A stretch of 48,953 bases of DNA from an uncultured Bacteroidia bacterium (GTDB taxonomy: Bacteria; Bacteroidota; Bacteroidia; Bacteroidales; Prolixibacteraceae): positions 1-48,953 of the forward strand of contig CAIVMQ010000044.1 of the NCBI GenBank assembly GCA_903907075.1, given 5' to 3'. The notes below the pieces were generated by a model. It was not told the DNA's origin. It saw only the letters and a list, made by a program, of their open reading frames with translations, and ran no database searches. Shown here piece by piece: positions 18,977 to 27,601 of this stretch. Each line of letters opens with the position of its first letter. Positions within the stretch are counted from its first letter, which is position 1. Both the position numbers and the translations under genes were made by a program.

Positions 18977-19456
18977 TTATCCCTCCTTATCTTTTTTATT
19001 GATGAACACAGTCAGTATCTCACGCACCTTTTCAGGGGTAAGATCGGTAAACACCTCATAATTAATTAGCATTGCGGGGGCCATATGACAAAAGCCGAGG
19101 CAATTGGTTTGTAGCAGCGAGAAATTCCCATCTGGGGTCGTCTCTCCTACATTGATATTCAACATATCCTCGATAGTCTTTATGATCTGATTTTTCCCTT
19201 TCATCGAACACGTGATTGTTTTGCATATTCGGATGATGTACTTCCCCATTTTTTTGTGTTCCAAAAATGAGTAGAAAGTGGCGGTGCCGTATACTTCAGC
19301 AGCAGGCAAATCAAGTTCACGGGCTATCTCGAGCATTGAATATTCAGAAAGATATTTCTCTTGCTCAACAACACCTTGCAGAATTGGCAATAGATTATGC
19401 CTCATTCGACCATGTTGGTCAGCAAGGTTTTTAATAAGTTCAGAAACGGGGTACAT
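18977..19456 (-). CDS. hydC: NuoE-like [2Fe-2S] subunit of the hydrogenase (HydC)
   Basis: The thioredoxin-like [2Fe-2S] subunit of NADH-linked trimeric hydrogenases. Ligands are visible in CKTITC and, later, CLGFCHMAP. The helical N-terminal part contains the family motif EVYGTATFYSFL. I choose the ATG at 19456 (MYPVSELIKNL, 159 residues) because it matches where NuoE proteins begin. An ATG at 19480 and a TTG at 19498 are alternatives. A TATATTTG-like -7 box reads on the minus strand at 19624-19617. Confidence 0.92.
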   Translation of the reverse strand: MYPVSELIKNLADQHGRMRHNLLPILQGVVEQEKYLSEYSMLEIARELDLPAAEVYGTATFYSFLEHKKMGKYIIRICKTITCSMKGKNQIIKTIEDMLNINVGETTPDGNFSLLQTNCLGFCHMAPAMLINYEVFTDLTPEKVREILTVFINKKDKEG

Positions 19457-19673
19457 TTGAAAGAGTACAATAAAGTTCATGAATGAGGAACTTCTCAAAG
19501 AGGACTTCTTCAGCCCATTTTATTAGACCTTCCGGTGTAAACTAGCATTTAGATTATGACCAGAACTGTTCTGCTCCAAACAACATTGCATCCCTTAATT
19601 GGGTTGAGATGCTAAACAAATATACGATATACCAAGGACTTTTTCACTGACTTTTAGCAGATTGAAGAAAAAA

Positions 19674-19762
19674 TGCCACCAAGACACAAAGTCACAAATT
19701 TCATACGTAGGCCTCTTCTTACGATTGCCCTGAGATTTTTGTGACTTTGTGTCTTGGTGGCA
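19674..19762. repeat. 25-bp perfect inverted repeat (MITE-like hairpin)
   Basis: The arms at 19674-19698 and 19738-19762 are exact reverse complements over 25 bp, separated by 39 bp. The arms contain CCACCAAGACACAAAGTCAC. No reading frame lies inside. The spacer 19457-20018 otherwise holds only the hydC upstream region and the short repeat at 19921-19957. Confidence 0.75.
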
Positions 19763-19920
19763 AAAAAGTTAATTCAGCTTAACCGAATACCGCTTCGCAA
19801 AAATAAATAATCGGAAAAATCAAATTACACTAGATAAATATTCTAGTTAACAATAAAGACCTCTTTAGTCTCCTTTTGGAGGAAATAAAAGGGGTCTGAA
19901 TTTTGATGACTACTCCTTCT

Positions 19921-19957
19921 TGCCCCTCTCTTTAGGAGGGGTTAGGGGAGGTGGTCA
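19921..19957. repeat. CCCCTC/GAGGGG palindromic intergenic repeat
   Basis: The segment CCCCTCTCTTTAGGAGGGG is followed at once by TTAGGGGAGGTGG. This is a hairpin-forming G/C-rich element unlike the AT-rich surroundings. It resembles a dispersed intergenic repeat common in Bacteroidota. It lies just after the GH92 gene end and might also stop its transcript. Confidence 0.5.
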
Positions 19958-20018
19958 ACAGATGCAATAAATTATTAAAAAAATGTTCTTAATACTTTAA
20001 CTACCCAAGGTCATTTAA

Positions 20019-22235
20019 CTATTTAAATAAACTCTTATTTGGTTGAGCCCCCATTGTAAATTCAAGAATCCCACCAGCCATAATCTCTTGATGTGTAATA
20101 TAAGGTCGGGTTATCACCTGACCATTTAACTTTGCCTCAACAATATATTTATTTGTTATCGAGGCAAGGGGAGCTTTCATCGTAAAATATTTCTCAGGAG
20201 CAACTTCAAGTTTTGCCTCCTGTACGATTGGAGATCCAAATTGGTAGGTCAAATCAGAAGGGTTAACAGGATAAAATCCCATAGCACTGAAAATATACCA
20301 TGCCGACATCTGGCCACAATCCTCATTGCCACTAATACCTTCAGGCTTATCGGCATATAAGGTGGTTTGGATCTGACGATTTATCTCCTGTGTTCTCCAA
20401 GCGCGACCAGCAAAATCAAATAGAAATGACGTTTGATGACCCGGCTCATTGCCATGTGCATAGGCACCGATTAATCCAGAAATATCACTAGAAGCTTTCT
20501 CACCCACAACACCATCTTTAACCGCAAATAATTGATCCAGTTTATCGGCAAAAGGCTCTTTACCTCCTAGTAAATCGATAAGCCCAGGAACATTCTGTGG
20601 TACTAGCCACAAATACTGCCATCCGTTTCCTTCGGTATAATCAGAACCTTCGTGATTTGAATAAGCCGGATCAAAAGGAGTTGTCCATTTACCATTACTT
20701 AGTTTACCACGCATAAACCGAGTCTCTTTATCGAAATATTGCCTGAAGCTCTCGGAACGTTTAGTGAAATAAGCAGCATCTTCTGTCTTGCCCAGTTTTT
20801 TAGCTACTGCAGCAACACACCAATCATCAATAGCCACTTCAAGTGATTTAGCTACCGACTGCTGAATCTTATCTGCAGGCATATAACCTAACTTATCATA
20901 AAGCCCCATTCCATCCCTATCGTGCAGTGATGTTACCTTCATCGCCTCAAAGGCAAGTTGGTGATCAAAATCGCCAATACCTTTTAGTAAAGCCTCTGCA
21001 ATTACGGCGATTGAATGATTGCCGACCATGCAGAACGTCTCGTTCCCTTCGAGTTCCCAAACCGGAAGAATACCCGTCTGCTTATATTGATCAAGCATAG
21101 TCTTAACCATATCATTTACCCGGGTTTGTTGGGTAATAGTAAATAAAGGATGGAGTGCCCGGTAAGTATCCCAGATAGAGAATACAGTATATCGGTTATA
21201 TCCGTCAGCCTTTTGAACATCTCCTTTAATCCCTTTAAACTCCCCATTTGTATCGGAGAATAATGCAGGAGCTACCATCGTATGATAGAGAGAGGTGTAA
21301 AAAATCCGCTTCTGAACAAGGTCATTCGATTGAATCTTGATTTTAGAGAGCTCTTTTTCCCATGCGTCTGAAGCTGTTTGTTGTGTTGCTTCAAAATCCC
21401 ATCCTGCCAAAGAGGAATCGAGGTTAGCAATGGCATTTGCTATGCTCACTGATGATACACCCACCTTGGTCATCACCATTTTCTTGCCGAATTTAAGCAC
21501 GCCAACAGTTCTACCTACTCCACCAACGGTCGTAATTTCTGACTTTAAGATTGGAGTTGAAAAGCGGGCGGCAAAAAACACATGCTGATCTTTTGCCCAT
21601 CCATGCGACAAGCGGGAGCCGGTAACCAACGAACTATCAACAACATTTAACGTTGTGGTATAGGGTTTATCCCAGTTAATGGCGAATCCTAGATTAACGA
21701 CTAAGTTATTTTCGCCCCCTTGAGGGAATGTATACCGATGCAATCCTGCACGTTCGGTAACGGTGAACTCAGCTTTAATACCACTATTTTTTAGCACTAC
21801 ACTATAATAACCGGCCTTTGCCACTTCATCCTTATGGTTATATTTTCCGGCATAGCGGGTAACAAAGTCTACATTTTTCTCCCCCGATTTAAAGGTAACC
21901 TCAGATGCTACCGGCAAGAAAGAGATATCTGCCAAATCACCAATACCCGTCCCACTAAGATGAAGGTGACTAAACCCAGCGACAATGCTATCGGAATAGT
22001 GATATCCGGAACACCAGTCCCACCCTTGGGTACCATTATCAGGACTTAGCTGGATCTGGCCAAAAGGGTAAGCAGCACCAGGGTAGGTGTGACCATGATC
22101 ACCGGTACCGATAAATGGATCCACAAAGTCAGTTAGCCGATCTTGCGGGATAACTTTTACTGGTGCCGGGGCAGGTGCTGCACAGGCAGCCAAAATGATC
22201 AATGCGATTGAAAGAGCAGAAATTATTCTTATCAT
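20019..22235 (-). CDS. GH92 alpha-mannosidase lipoprotein
   Basis: An exo-acting alpha-mannosidase of glycoside hydrolase family 92, 738 residues. A lipoprotein signal (LIILAACAAPAP) predicts anchoring at the cell envelope. Family signatures are VDPFIGTGDHGHTYPGA with early histidines, WELEGNETFCMVGNHS with acidic catalytic candidates, and GNEDCGQMSAWYIFSAMGFYPV. The enzyme would act on host, fungal or glycoprotein mannans. It is not inside a SusC/SusD-type locus here, so its substrate and control are unclear. Confidence 0.95.
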   Translation of the reverse strand: MIRIISALSIALIILAACAAPAPAPVKVIPQDRLTDFVDPFIGTGDHGHTYPGAAYPFGQIQLSPDNGTQGWDWCSGYHYSDSIVAGFSHLHLSGTGIGDLADISFLPVASEVTFKSGEKNVDFVTRYAGKYNHKDEVAKAGYYSVVLKNSGIKAEFTVTERAGLHRYTFPQGGENNLVVNLGFAINWDKPYTTTLNVVDSSLVTGSRLSHGWAKDQHVFFAARFSTPILKSEITTVGGVGRTVGVLKFGKKMVMTKVGVSSVSIANAIANLDSSLAGWDFEATQQTASDAWEKELSKIKIQSNDLVQKRIFYTSLYHTMVAPALFSDTNGEFKGIKGDVQKADGYNRYTVFSIWDTYRALHPLFTITQQTRVNDMVKTMLDQYKQTGILPVWELEGNETFCMVGNHSIAVIAEALLKGIGDFDHQLAFEAMKVTSLHDRDGMGLYDKLGYMPADKIQQSVAKSLEVAIDDWCVAAVAKKLGKTEDAAYFTKRSESFRQYFDKETRFMRGKLSNGKWTTPFDPAYSNHEGSDYTEGNGWQYLWLVPQNVPGLIDLLGGKEPFADKLDQLFAVKDGVVGEKASSDISGLIGAYAHGNEPGHQTSFLFDFAGRAWRTQEINRQIQTTLYADKPEGISGNEDCGQMSAWYIFSAMGFYPVNPSDLTYQFGSPIVQEAKLEVAPEKYFTMKAPLASITNKYIVEAKLNGQVITRPYITHQEIMAGGILEFTMGAQPNKSLFK

Positions 22236-22366
22236 AGGTTTAGTTAATTAATTCGATTGGAGCAAAAATACGCAAAAGGGTCTTAAACCTTCACTGCGGT
22301 GTTGTATAAATCGGTTAAATTTTCACTTTTAAAAGGGGAAATGCGCAATACCCATCTTATTTTCAG

Positions 22367-23752
22367 TTAGATCTCATTTGTAAAATGCTCAGCCTTTTGC
22401 TGATCAAACGCATTTTCCCATTTTGCCATCACGATAGTAGCGGTGCAATTTCCAATAACATTAACTGTTGTTCGGGCCATATCCATGAGCACATCGATAC
22501 CCAGGATAAGGAATACCGGTGTTGTCGGGAGGCCAAAGCTCGATAATGTACCGAGCAATACCACCAGAGAGGCCCGGGAAACACCTGCAACACCTTTACT
22601 TGTTAACATTAAAACCAGGCACATCGCCAGCTGCTGGGATATAGACAGATCAATGCCGGCAACCTGAGCAACAAAGACGCAGGCCAGCGATAAGTATAGC
22701 GTTGTTCCATCAAGGTTAAAGCTGTATCCGGTAGGGATTACAAAAGCTACTATTTCGCGAGGCACTCCGAAACGCTCCATCGATTCAAGAGCCGCTGGTA
22801 AGGCAGATTCCGAATTAGCCGTTGCAAATGCAATTGACGCTGGCTCACTTACTGCAAGAAGGTATTTTTTAAATGGTATTTTCAATGCCACTATCAAGGG
22901 TAAGATGACCAGGATGAGGAATGCAAATAACGCGACATATAAGGTAGCGAGTAATTTCAGCAGGCTGGTAAGTACATCCATGCCAAGCTGACCGATCGTA
23001 AATGCGATAGCACCAAAGACAGCTACGGGAGCATAATACATAATAATATTTGTAAACTTAAACATCACCTCGGCAAGACTACCGGTAAACTTTAGCATTG
23101 GGTCTCGAAATTTACCTCCTATTTTTGCCACTGCAATTCCAAAGATTATACTGAACACTACGACCTGAAGAATATTCCCATCAAAAACTGACTTAGCAAT
23201 ATTTTCGGGGAACATATTTAGGAGGAAACTCGACCAGCTATGAGCCTTCGCAGCCGTTTCAGGAGCATTGGCAGCTGCCGGAAGCATAACGCCTACACCC
23301 GCCTTACTGATATTTATAGCTGCTAATCCGATAAACAAGGCTATGGTAGAGACAATTTCAAAATATAAAATTGATTTCCATCCCAATCGACCAATCAGTT
23401 TCAGATCGGCATGACCGGCAATGCCATTTACCAAGGTTGCAAATATCAACGGGGCAATAATCGTTTTTATCAGCCTTAAAAAGATGTCACTTAAGAACTG
23501 CAGGTTTTTCGCAATTTCTGGTAAATCAAAACCAAATTCAGCCCCGGCGACAATACTTATTAATATCCAAATGGTTAACGATCGACTTTTAAAAGCGAAG
23601 AGTATCAATGCGAGCACATTAACAATCCGAAAGAGAGTAAAAAAAAGAGGATCCAACAGTATAAAATGGTACGAAGAGAGGACAAACAGCAGCGCAGTTA
23701 TGCTGCTAATTGTCACACAGGATAGATTTAAGATCTGATCATATTTTTTCAT
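22367..23752 (-). CDS. dicarboxylate/amino acid:cation symporter (DAACS family)
   Basis: A sodium- or proton-coupled symporter for glutamate, aspartate or C4-dicarboxylates. It has 461 residues from the ATG at 23752; a longer open frame to 23854 begins with an unlikely Cys/Ser-rich stretch. Family features are SYSFNLDGTTLYLSLA, the hairpin region TSKGVAGVSRASLVV, and GIDVLMDMARTTVNVIGN with the cation and substrate ligands. The C-terminal tail is short. It is divergent from cysD across 265 bp and has no obvious partner. Confidence 0.92.
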   Translation of the reverse strand: MKKYDQILNLSCVTISSITALLFVLSSYHFILLDPLFFTLFRIVNVLALILFAFKSRSLTIWILISIVAGAEFGFDLPEIAKNLQFLSDIFLRLIKTIIAPLIFATLVNGIAGHADLKLIGRLGWKSILYFEIVSTIALFIGLAAINISKAGVGVMLPAAANAPETAAKAHSWSSFLLNMFPENIAKSVFDGNILQVVVFSIIFGIAVAKIGGKFRDPMLKFTGSLAEVMFKFTNIIMYYAPVAVFGAIAFTIGQLGMDVLTSLLKLLATLYVALFAFLILVILPLIVALKIPFKKYLLAVSEPASIAFATANSESALPAALESMERFGVPREIVAFVIPTGYSFNLDGTTLYLSLACVFVAQVAGIDLSISQQLAMCLVLMLTSKGVAGVSRASLVVLLGTLSSFGLPTTPVFLILGIDVLMDMARTTVNVIGNCTATIVMAKWENAFDQQKAEHFTNEI

Positions 23753-23870
23753 TCTGAAGTATCGGCGTTTTAGGTTAGTTGAATAGCTTCGTTTTGAAAT
23801 CACAAAACAGCACGAGGATCCAAAAGTAGAAAAAATACGGAAACAAAAGATCATTTTTCAATTACTCCTT

Positions 23871-23898
23871 ATGCCATAAATATGGTATTTAAAATCCC
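23871..23898 (+). promoter_or_regulatory. shared sulfate-assimilation motif upstream of cysD
   Basis: The sequence ATGCCATAAATATGGTAT (ATRCC-N8-GGTAT dyad) followed by TTAAAATCCC matches, base for base at most positions, the element upstream of cysJ at 34233-34260. It lies about 120-148 bp before the cysD start. It is a candidate operator for a common regulator. Confidence 0.5.
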
Positions 23899-23914
23899 CT
23901 ATATAAGGGATTTT
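23891..23914. repeat. inverted repeat upstream of cysD
   Basis: AAAATCCC (23891-23898) and GGGATTTT (23907-23914) form a perfect 8-bp dyad with an 8-base spacer. It overlaps the end of the motif shared with cysJ. A TAAATTTG box (23923-23930), a perfect match to the Bacteroidota -7 element, follows 8 bases later, so this dyad lies over the core promoter. Confidence 0.5.
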
Positions 23915-24017
23915 GGGATCGGTAAATTTGAGCGTTATTCGTGCTTTGGGTTATTGACGAAAAAGATCAGCGTTTAGTATGCAATAATTCAGAAAATATT
24001 AAACAAAAGTTGAAAAT

Positions 24018-24923
24018 ATGGATCCTAAAAAATTAACCCATTTAAGGGAGCTGGAATCTGAATCAATCTACATTATACGTGAAGTGGCTGCTCAGTTTGA
24101 GCGTCCTGCACTTCTGTTCTCAGGTGGAAAAGATTCAATCGTGATGGCACATCTTGCATACAAAGCATTTTATCCGGTAGCTATCCCATTCCCTTTTGTC
24201 CATATCGATACAGGTCATAACTTCGAAGAGACTCTAACCTATCGGGATGAGTTAATAAACCGTATTGGCGCTACTTTAATTGTCGGCTCGGTGGAGGAGT
24301 CGATACGTCAAGGCAGGGCATTTGAAGAAAAGGGATATTCTGCCAGCCGTAATAAATTACAAACCGTCACGTTGCTTGATACACTTGAAGAGTATCAGTT
24401 TGATGCTGCCCTAGGCGGTGCCCGCAGGGATGAAGAGAAAGCACGTGCCAAGGAACGGTTTTTTTCTCACCGCGATGAATTTGGGCAATGGGATCCTAAG
24501 AATCAGCGCCCTGAGCTATGGAATATCTTCAATGGAAAGAAAAAAGAGGGAGAACACTTCCGGATTTTCCCCATTAGCAATTGGACAGAGATGGATGTGT
24601 GGCAATATATTCTTCAGGAAAATATTGTACTACCCTCCCTTTATTATACCCACGAACGGGAAGTCTTTGAGCGTGATGGGAGCATCTATGCCGCCCTTCC
24701 AGCTATTGCACGTAAGCCTACCGAGCAGGTCGAATTAAAGAAAGTAAGGTGTAGAACTATTGGCGACATTACCTGTACCGGCCTCACCCTTTCGACCGCC
24801 AATACCCTTGAGGAGATCATTTCCGAAATAGCCGGATCCAGAGTTACTGAGCGCGGAGGACGAACAGATGATAAACGCTCGGAAGCAGCTATGGAAGACC
24901 GAAAAAAAGCAGGATATTTTTAA
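24018..24923 (+). CDS. cysD: sulfate adenylyltransferase subunit 2
   Basis: The catalytic subunit of ATP sulfurylase, which makes adenosine 5'-phosphosulfate from sulfate and ATP. The PP-loop LLFSGGKDSIVM is at about residue 32, with FVHIDTGHNFEET and GGARRDEEKARAKERFFS following. The C-terminus has the family tail ending KKAGYF. The 301 residues are standard. The cysN gene follows after 45 bases. Confidence 0.97.
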   Translation: MDPKKLTHLRELESESIYIIREVAAQFERPALLFSGGKDSIVMAHLAYKAFYPVAIPFPFVHIDTGHNFEETLTYRDELINRIGATLIVGSVEESIRQGRAFEEKGYSASRNKLQTVTLLDTLEEYQFDAALGGARRDEEKARAKERFFSHRDEFGQWDPKNQRPELWNIFNGKKKEGEHFRIFPISNWTEMDVWQYILQENIVLPSLYYTHEREVFERDGSIYAALPAIARKPTEQVELKKVRCRTIGDITCTGLTLSTANTLEEIISEIAGSRVTERGGRTDDKRSEAAMEDRKKAGYF

Positions 24924-24968
24924 TCCATTAACAAGCAAGAAAAATGCTTAAATTTTAAGACCACGACG

Positions 24969-26321
24969 ATGTTACAACAACTAGATACGACCTCAATAAA
25001 AAATTCGATTAAATCAACAGAGCAGGAAGCAAGAGGCTTTTTGGATATGGAACTGCTCCGTTTCAGTACCGCAGGAAGTGTTGATGATGGGAAAAGCACC
25101 CTTATTGGGAGACTTCTGTACGACAGTAAATCGATTTTCGAGGACCAACTACGTGCTGTTCAAGAAGCTAGTGACCGGTTGGGAAATGAAGAGATTAACC
25201 TTGCTCTTCTCACCGATGGACTGCGTGCAGAGCGTGAACAAGGCATTACCATCGATGTGGCTTACCGCTATTTTGCTACCCCTAAGCGCAAATTTATTAT
25301 TGCCGACACCCCAGGACACATTGAATACACACGAAATATGGTCACCGGAGCATCGACAGCCGATGTTGCCATCATCTTAATTGATGCCAGAAATGGAATT
25401 GTAGAACAGACTAAAAGACACTCGTATATCGCTTCACTTCTTCAGATCCCAAATGTTATTTTAGCTGTTAACAAAATGGATCTTGTCGATTTCTCGGAAG
25501 AGGTTTATACTAGAATCCAAAATGAATTTGAAACCATTGCCGTTCTATTGAACTTTAGAGATATCCATTTTATCCCAATATCGGCAAAAAACGGAGACAA
25601 TGTAGTCGACGCATCCGTAAATACACCCTGGTACAAGGGAGATACCTTACTCCATTTGCTAGAAAACATCCCCGTGCATAATTCGGATAATGAGCTGCCA
25701 CCTCGCTTCCCCATTCAATATGTCATCGAATCACCTGAGGCCGGATTCGCAGAATACAAAGGCTTTGCAGGGCGAATATCCGGAGGAGTTTTTAATGTAG
25801 GTGACAATATCCTTGCACTTCCATCAAACAGGGTTTCAGTGATTAAAGCGATCGACCAAGGGACAGACACCTTATCTACCGCTATCACGACCCAATCCGT
25901 AACCATACGTCTTGAAAGCAATCTTAATCTTAAACGGGGCGATATGCTTGTGCGGATAAACCGCAATTATCCGAAATACAGCTCAAAAATCACCTTGAAT
26001 GTTTGCTGGTTGAATGCAAAACCATTGGCTGTCGGCGACAAATATATCATACAACATACCACGGACGAAACAGAGGCTGTCGTAACAGGTATAAGGTATA
26101 AAGTTAACATCAATACCCTCGAAAATATTACCGATGTATCAAGCGTATTAATGAACGATATTGCACACATCACGATTAAGACGTCAAAACCATTGAAATA
26201 TGATGACTACCGTGAGAATCGCATTACAGGAAGTCTTATATTAATCGACAAAAACACCTTCGAAACAGTCGGTGCCGGAATGATCATTACCGATGAAGAT
26301 ATTTACTCTTTTAATATCTAA
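24969..26321 (+). CDS. cysN: sulfate adenylyltransferase subunit 1 (GTPase)
   Basis: The GTPase that drives APS synthesis by CysD. G-protein motifs are GSVDDGKSTLIGRLL, DTPGHIEYTRNM and NKMDLVD, followed by two beta-barrel domains. It has 450 residues and stops after the EF-Tu-like domains. There is thus no fused APS kinase (CysC), unlike some CysNC proteins. It is convergent with the FGE-like lipoprotein gene. Confidence 0.97.
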   Translation: MLQQLDTTSIKNSIKSTEQEARGFLDMELLRFSTAGSVDDGKSTLIGRLLYDSKSIFEDQLRAVQEASDRLGNEEINLALLTDGLRAEREQGITIDVAYRYFATPKRKFIIADTPGHIEYTRNMVTGASTADVAIILIDARNGIVEQTKRHSYIASLLQIPNVILAVNKMDLVDFSEEVYTRIQNEFETIAVLLNFRDIHFIPISAKNGDNVVDASVNTPWYKGDTLLHLLENIPVHNSDNELPPRFPIQYVIESPEAGFAEYKGFAGRISGGVFNVGDNILALPSNRVSVIKAIDQGTDTLSTAITTQSVTIRLESNLNLKRGDMLVRINRNYPKYSSKITLNVCWLNAKPLAVGDKYIIQHTTDETEAVVTGIRYKVNINTLENITDVSSVLMNDIAHITIKTSKPLKYDDYRENRITGSLILIDKNTFETVGAGMIITDEDIYSFNI

Positions 26322-26367
26322 GATCTTTTCTAATGTTCCACATTTAGTGGTAAGACGGTATGATTGA

Positions 26368-27498
26368 TTAATTCGTGACTACGCATCTGAATCCGGTATG
26401 CTCCATGCCGGTATCCTCGGTACATTTCATCCGACGGGAATTGCGATAGCCACTGCAATAGCTGTCATTACAAAGGAACGAGCCTCCCCGAAGCACCCTT
26501 TTTACAGCAAAGGGTTCATTGGGATCGAAACTCTCCTTAGGTCCTATGGGATTTTTAATTCCACCCACCACATTACATTCTTTATAATAACCGGGGTGAT
26601 ATAAATCGGCACACCATTCCCAAACATTTCCGGAAATATCGTAGAGCCCATAGCCATTTGCCTTGAAAGATTTCACAGGCGAGGCTCCATAAAAGCTGTC
26701 TTTGAGGCTATTTATAGTGGGGAAATGCCCTTGCCAGGTATTGGCTTTGGGTTCCCCTTCATCAACTTTTTCGTTGCCCCAGGAGTAAACATTGTTTTCC
26801 AGTCCGCCACGTGAAGCAAATTCCCACTCAGCTTCGGTGGGTAATCGCTTCCCCGCCCATTTGCAATAGGCATTTGCATCAAACCAGGATACATGAACCA
26901 CGGGGTAGCTATCTTTCCCCTGAATATCTGAATCCTTGCCCTGTGGATGTTTCCAATTAGCCCCTGCTGTCCATCGCCACCATTGACTGTAATCACTAAG
27001 ATTTACCTCACGATCGGGAGCTGCAAAAACCAGCGAAGCAGCAACTAAGGTACTTTCATCAGGTTTTGGAGTCCCTGGAGGCACTTGCTTTTTCAACTCC
27101 TCCCAATCAGGTTTCTGTTCTGCAGTTGTCAGATAACCGGTAGATTTTACAAATTCAGCATACTGACCGTTGGTAACTTCAGTGATATCGATCCAGAATC
27201 CATCAACCGCGACCTGATGCTTTGGATATTCATCGGGGGCAGCCTGGTCATTATCTACACCCATCTGATAAGTCCCCCCTGATATATAAATCATATCCTT
27301 ATGAGAGAGTTTACCTGATCGAACGGAATCGGTTGAAGTTGAAATCGGTGAAAAACGACTGGGTGGATTCATGCAGCAACTCAGAAGGCTATCTGATACT
27401 GAAACTCTTTTTATCCCATTATTAAGTGGCTGTTTCGTAGGTTGGTTACAGGAAAACAGAAGAACAACCAGAAATAGGAAGAGACAGCTCTTTCTCAT
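26368..27498 (-). CDS. formylglycine-generating enzyme family lipoprotein (SUMF1)
   Basis: A 376-residue lipoprotein (signal LFLVVLLFSCNQ) with a full SUMF1/FGE domain from about residue 75. Motifs are YISGGTYQMG, PVVHVSWFDANAYCKWAGKR, LPTEAEWEFASRGG and GLYDISGNVWEWC, then RVLRGGSF and the pair Cys343/Cys348 in FLCNDSYCSGYR. This pair is at the position of the copper-binding Cys336/Cys341 of human FGE. It may therefore really oxidise sulfatase cysteines. The ATG at 27498 is chosen because it directly precedes the lipoprotein signal. It is last in the cysJ-cysI run. No sulfatase is in the window. Confidence 0.88.
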   Translation of the reverse strand: MRKSCLFLFLVVLLFSCNQPTKQPLNNGIKRVSVSDSLLSCCMNPPSRFSPISTSTDSVRSGKLSHKDMIYISGGTYQMGVDNDQAAPDEYPKHQVAVDGFWIDITEVTNGQYAEFVKSTGYLTTAEQKPDWEELKKQVPPGTPKPDESTLVAASLVFAAPDREVNLSDYSQWWRWTAGANWKHPQGKDSDIQGKDSYPVVHVSWFDANAYCKWAGKRLPTEAEWEFASRGGLENNVYSWGNEKVDEGEPKANTWQGHFPTINSLKDSFYGASPVKSFKANGYGLYDISGNVWEWCADLYHPGYYKECNVVGGIKNPIGPKESFDPNEPFAVKRVLRGGSFLCNDSYCSGYRNSRRMKCTEDTGMEHTGFRCVVTN

Positions 27499-27601
27499 TT
27501 TATATCGGATAAAAGTAGAAGACAAACTTAAGCAGTTTACATGGGAAATAAAAACAGGCTCAAATTGCAACCTGCAGTATAAACGAGTTAACGCTTACCC
27601 T

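Noticed and set aside
23753..23854. Longer N-terminus for the DAACS symporter
   Set aside because: The added residues are Cys/Ser/Arg-rich and unlike the family; the ATG at 23752 is the natural start.
23755..24017. SAM or other riboswitch before cysD
   Set aside because: I see only a short dyad and a -7 box; the conserved core sequences of known sulfur-related riboswitches are not visible.
24018..24923. PAPS reductase (CysH) instead of CysD
   Set aside because: Both share the PP-loop fold, but GGARRDEEKARAKERFFS and the C-terminal KKAGYF tail are CysD features, and cysN follows.
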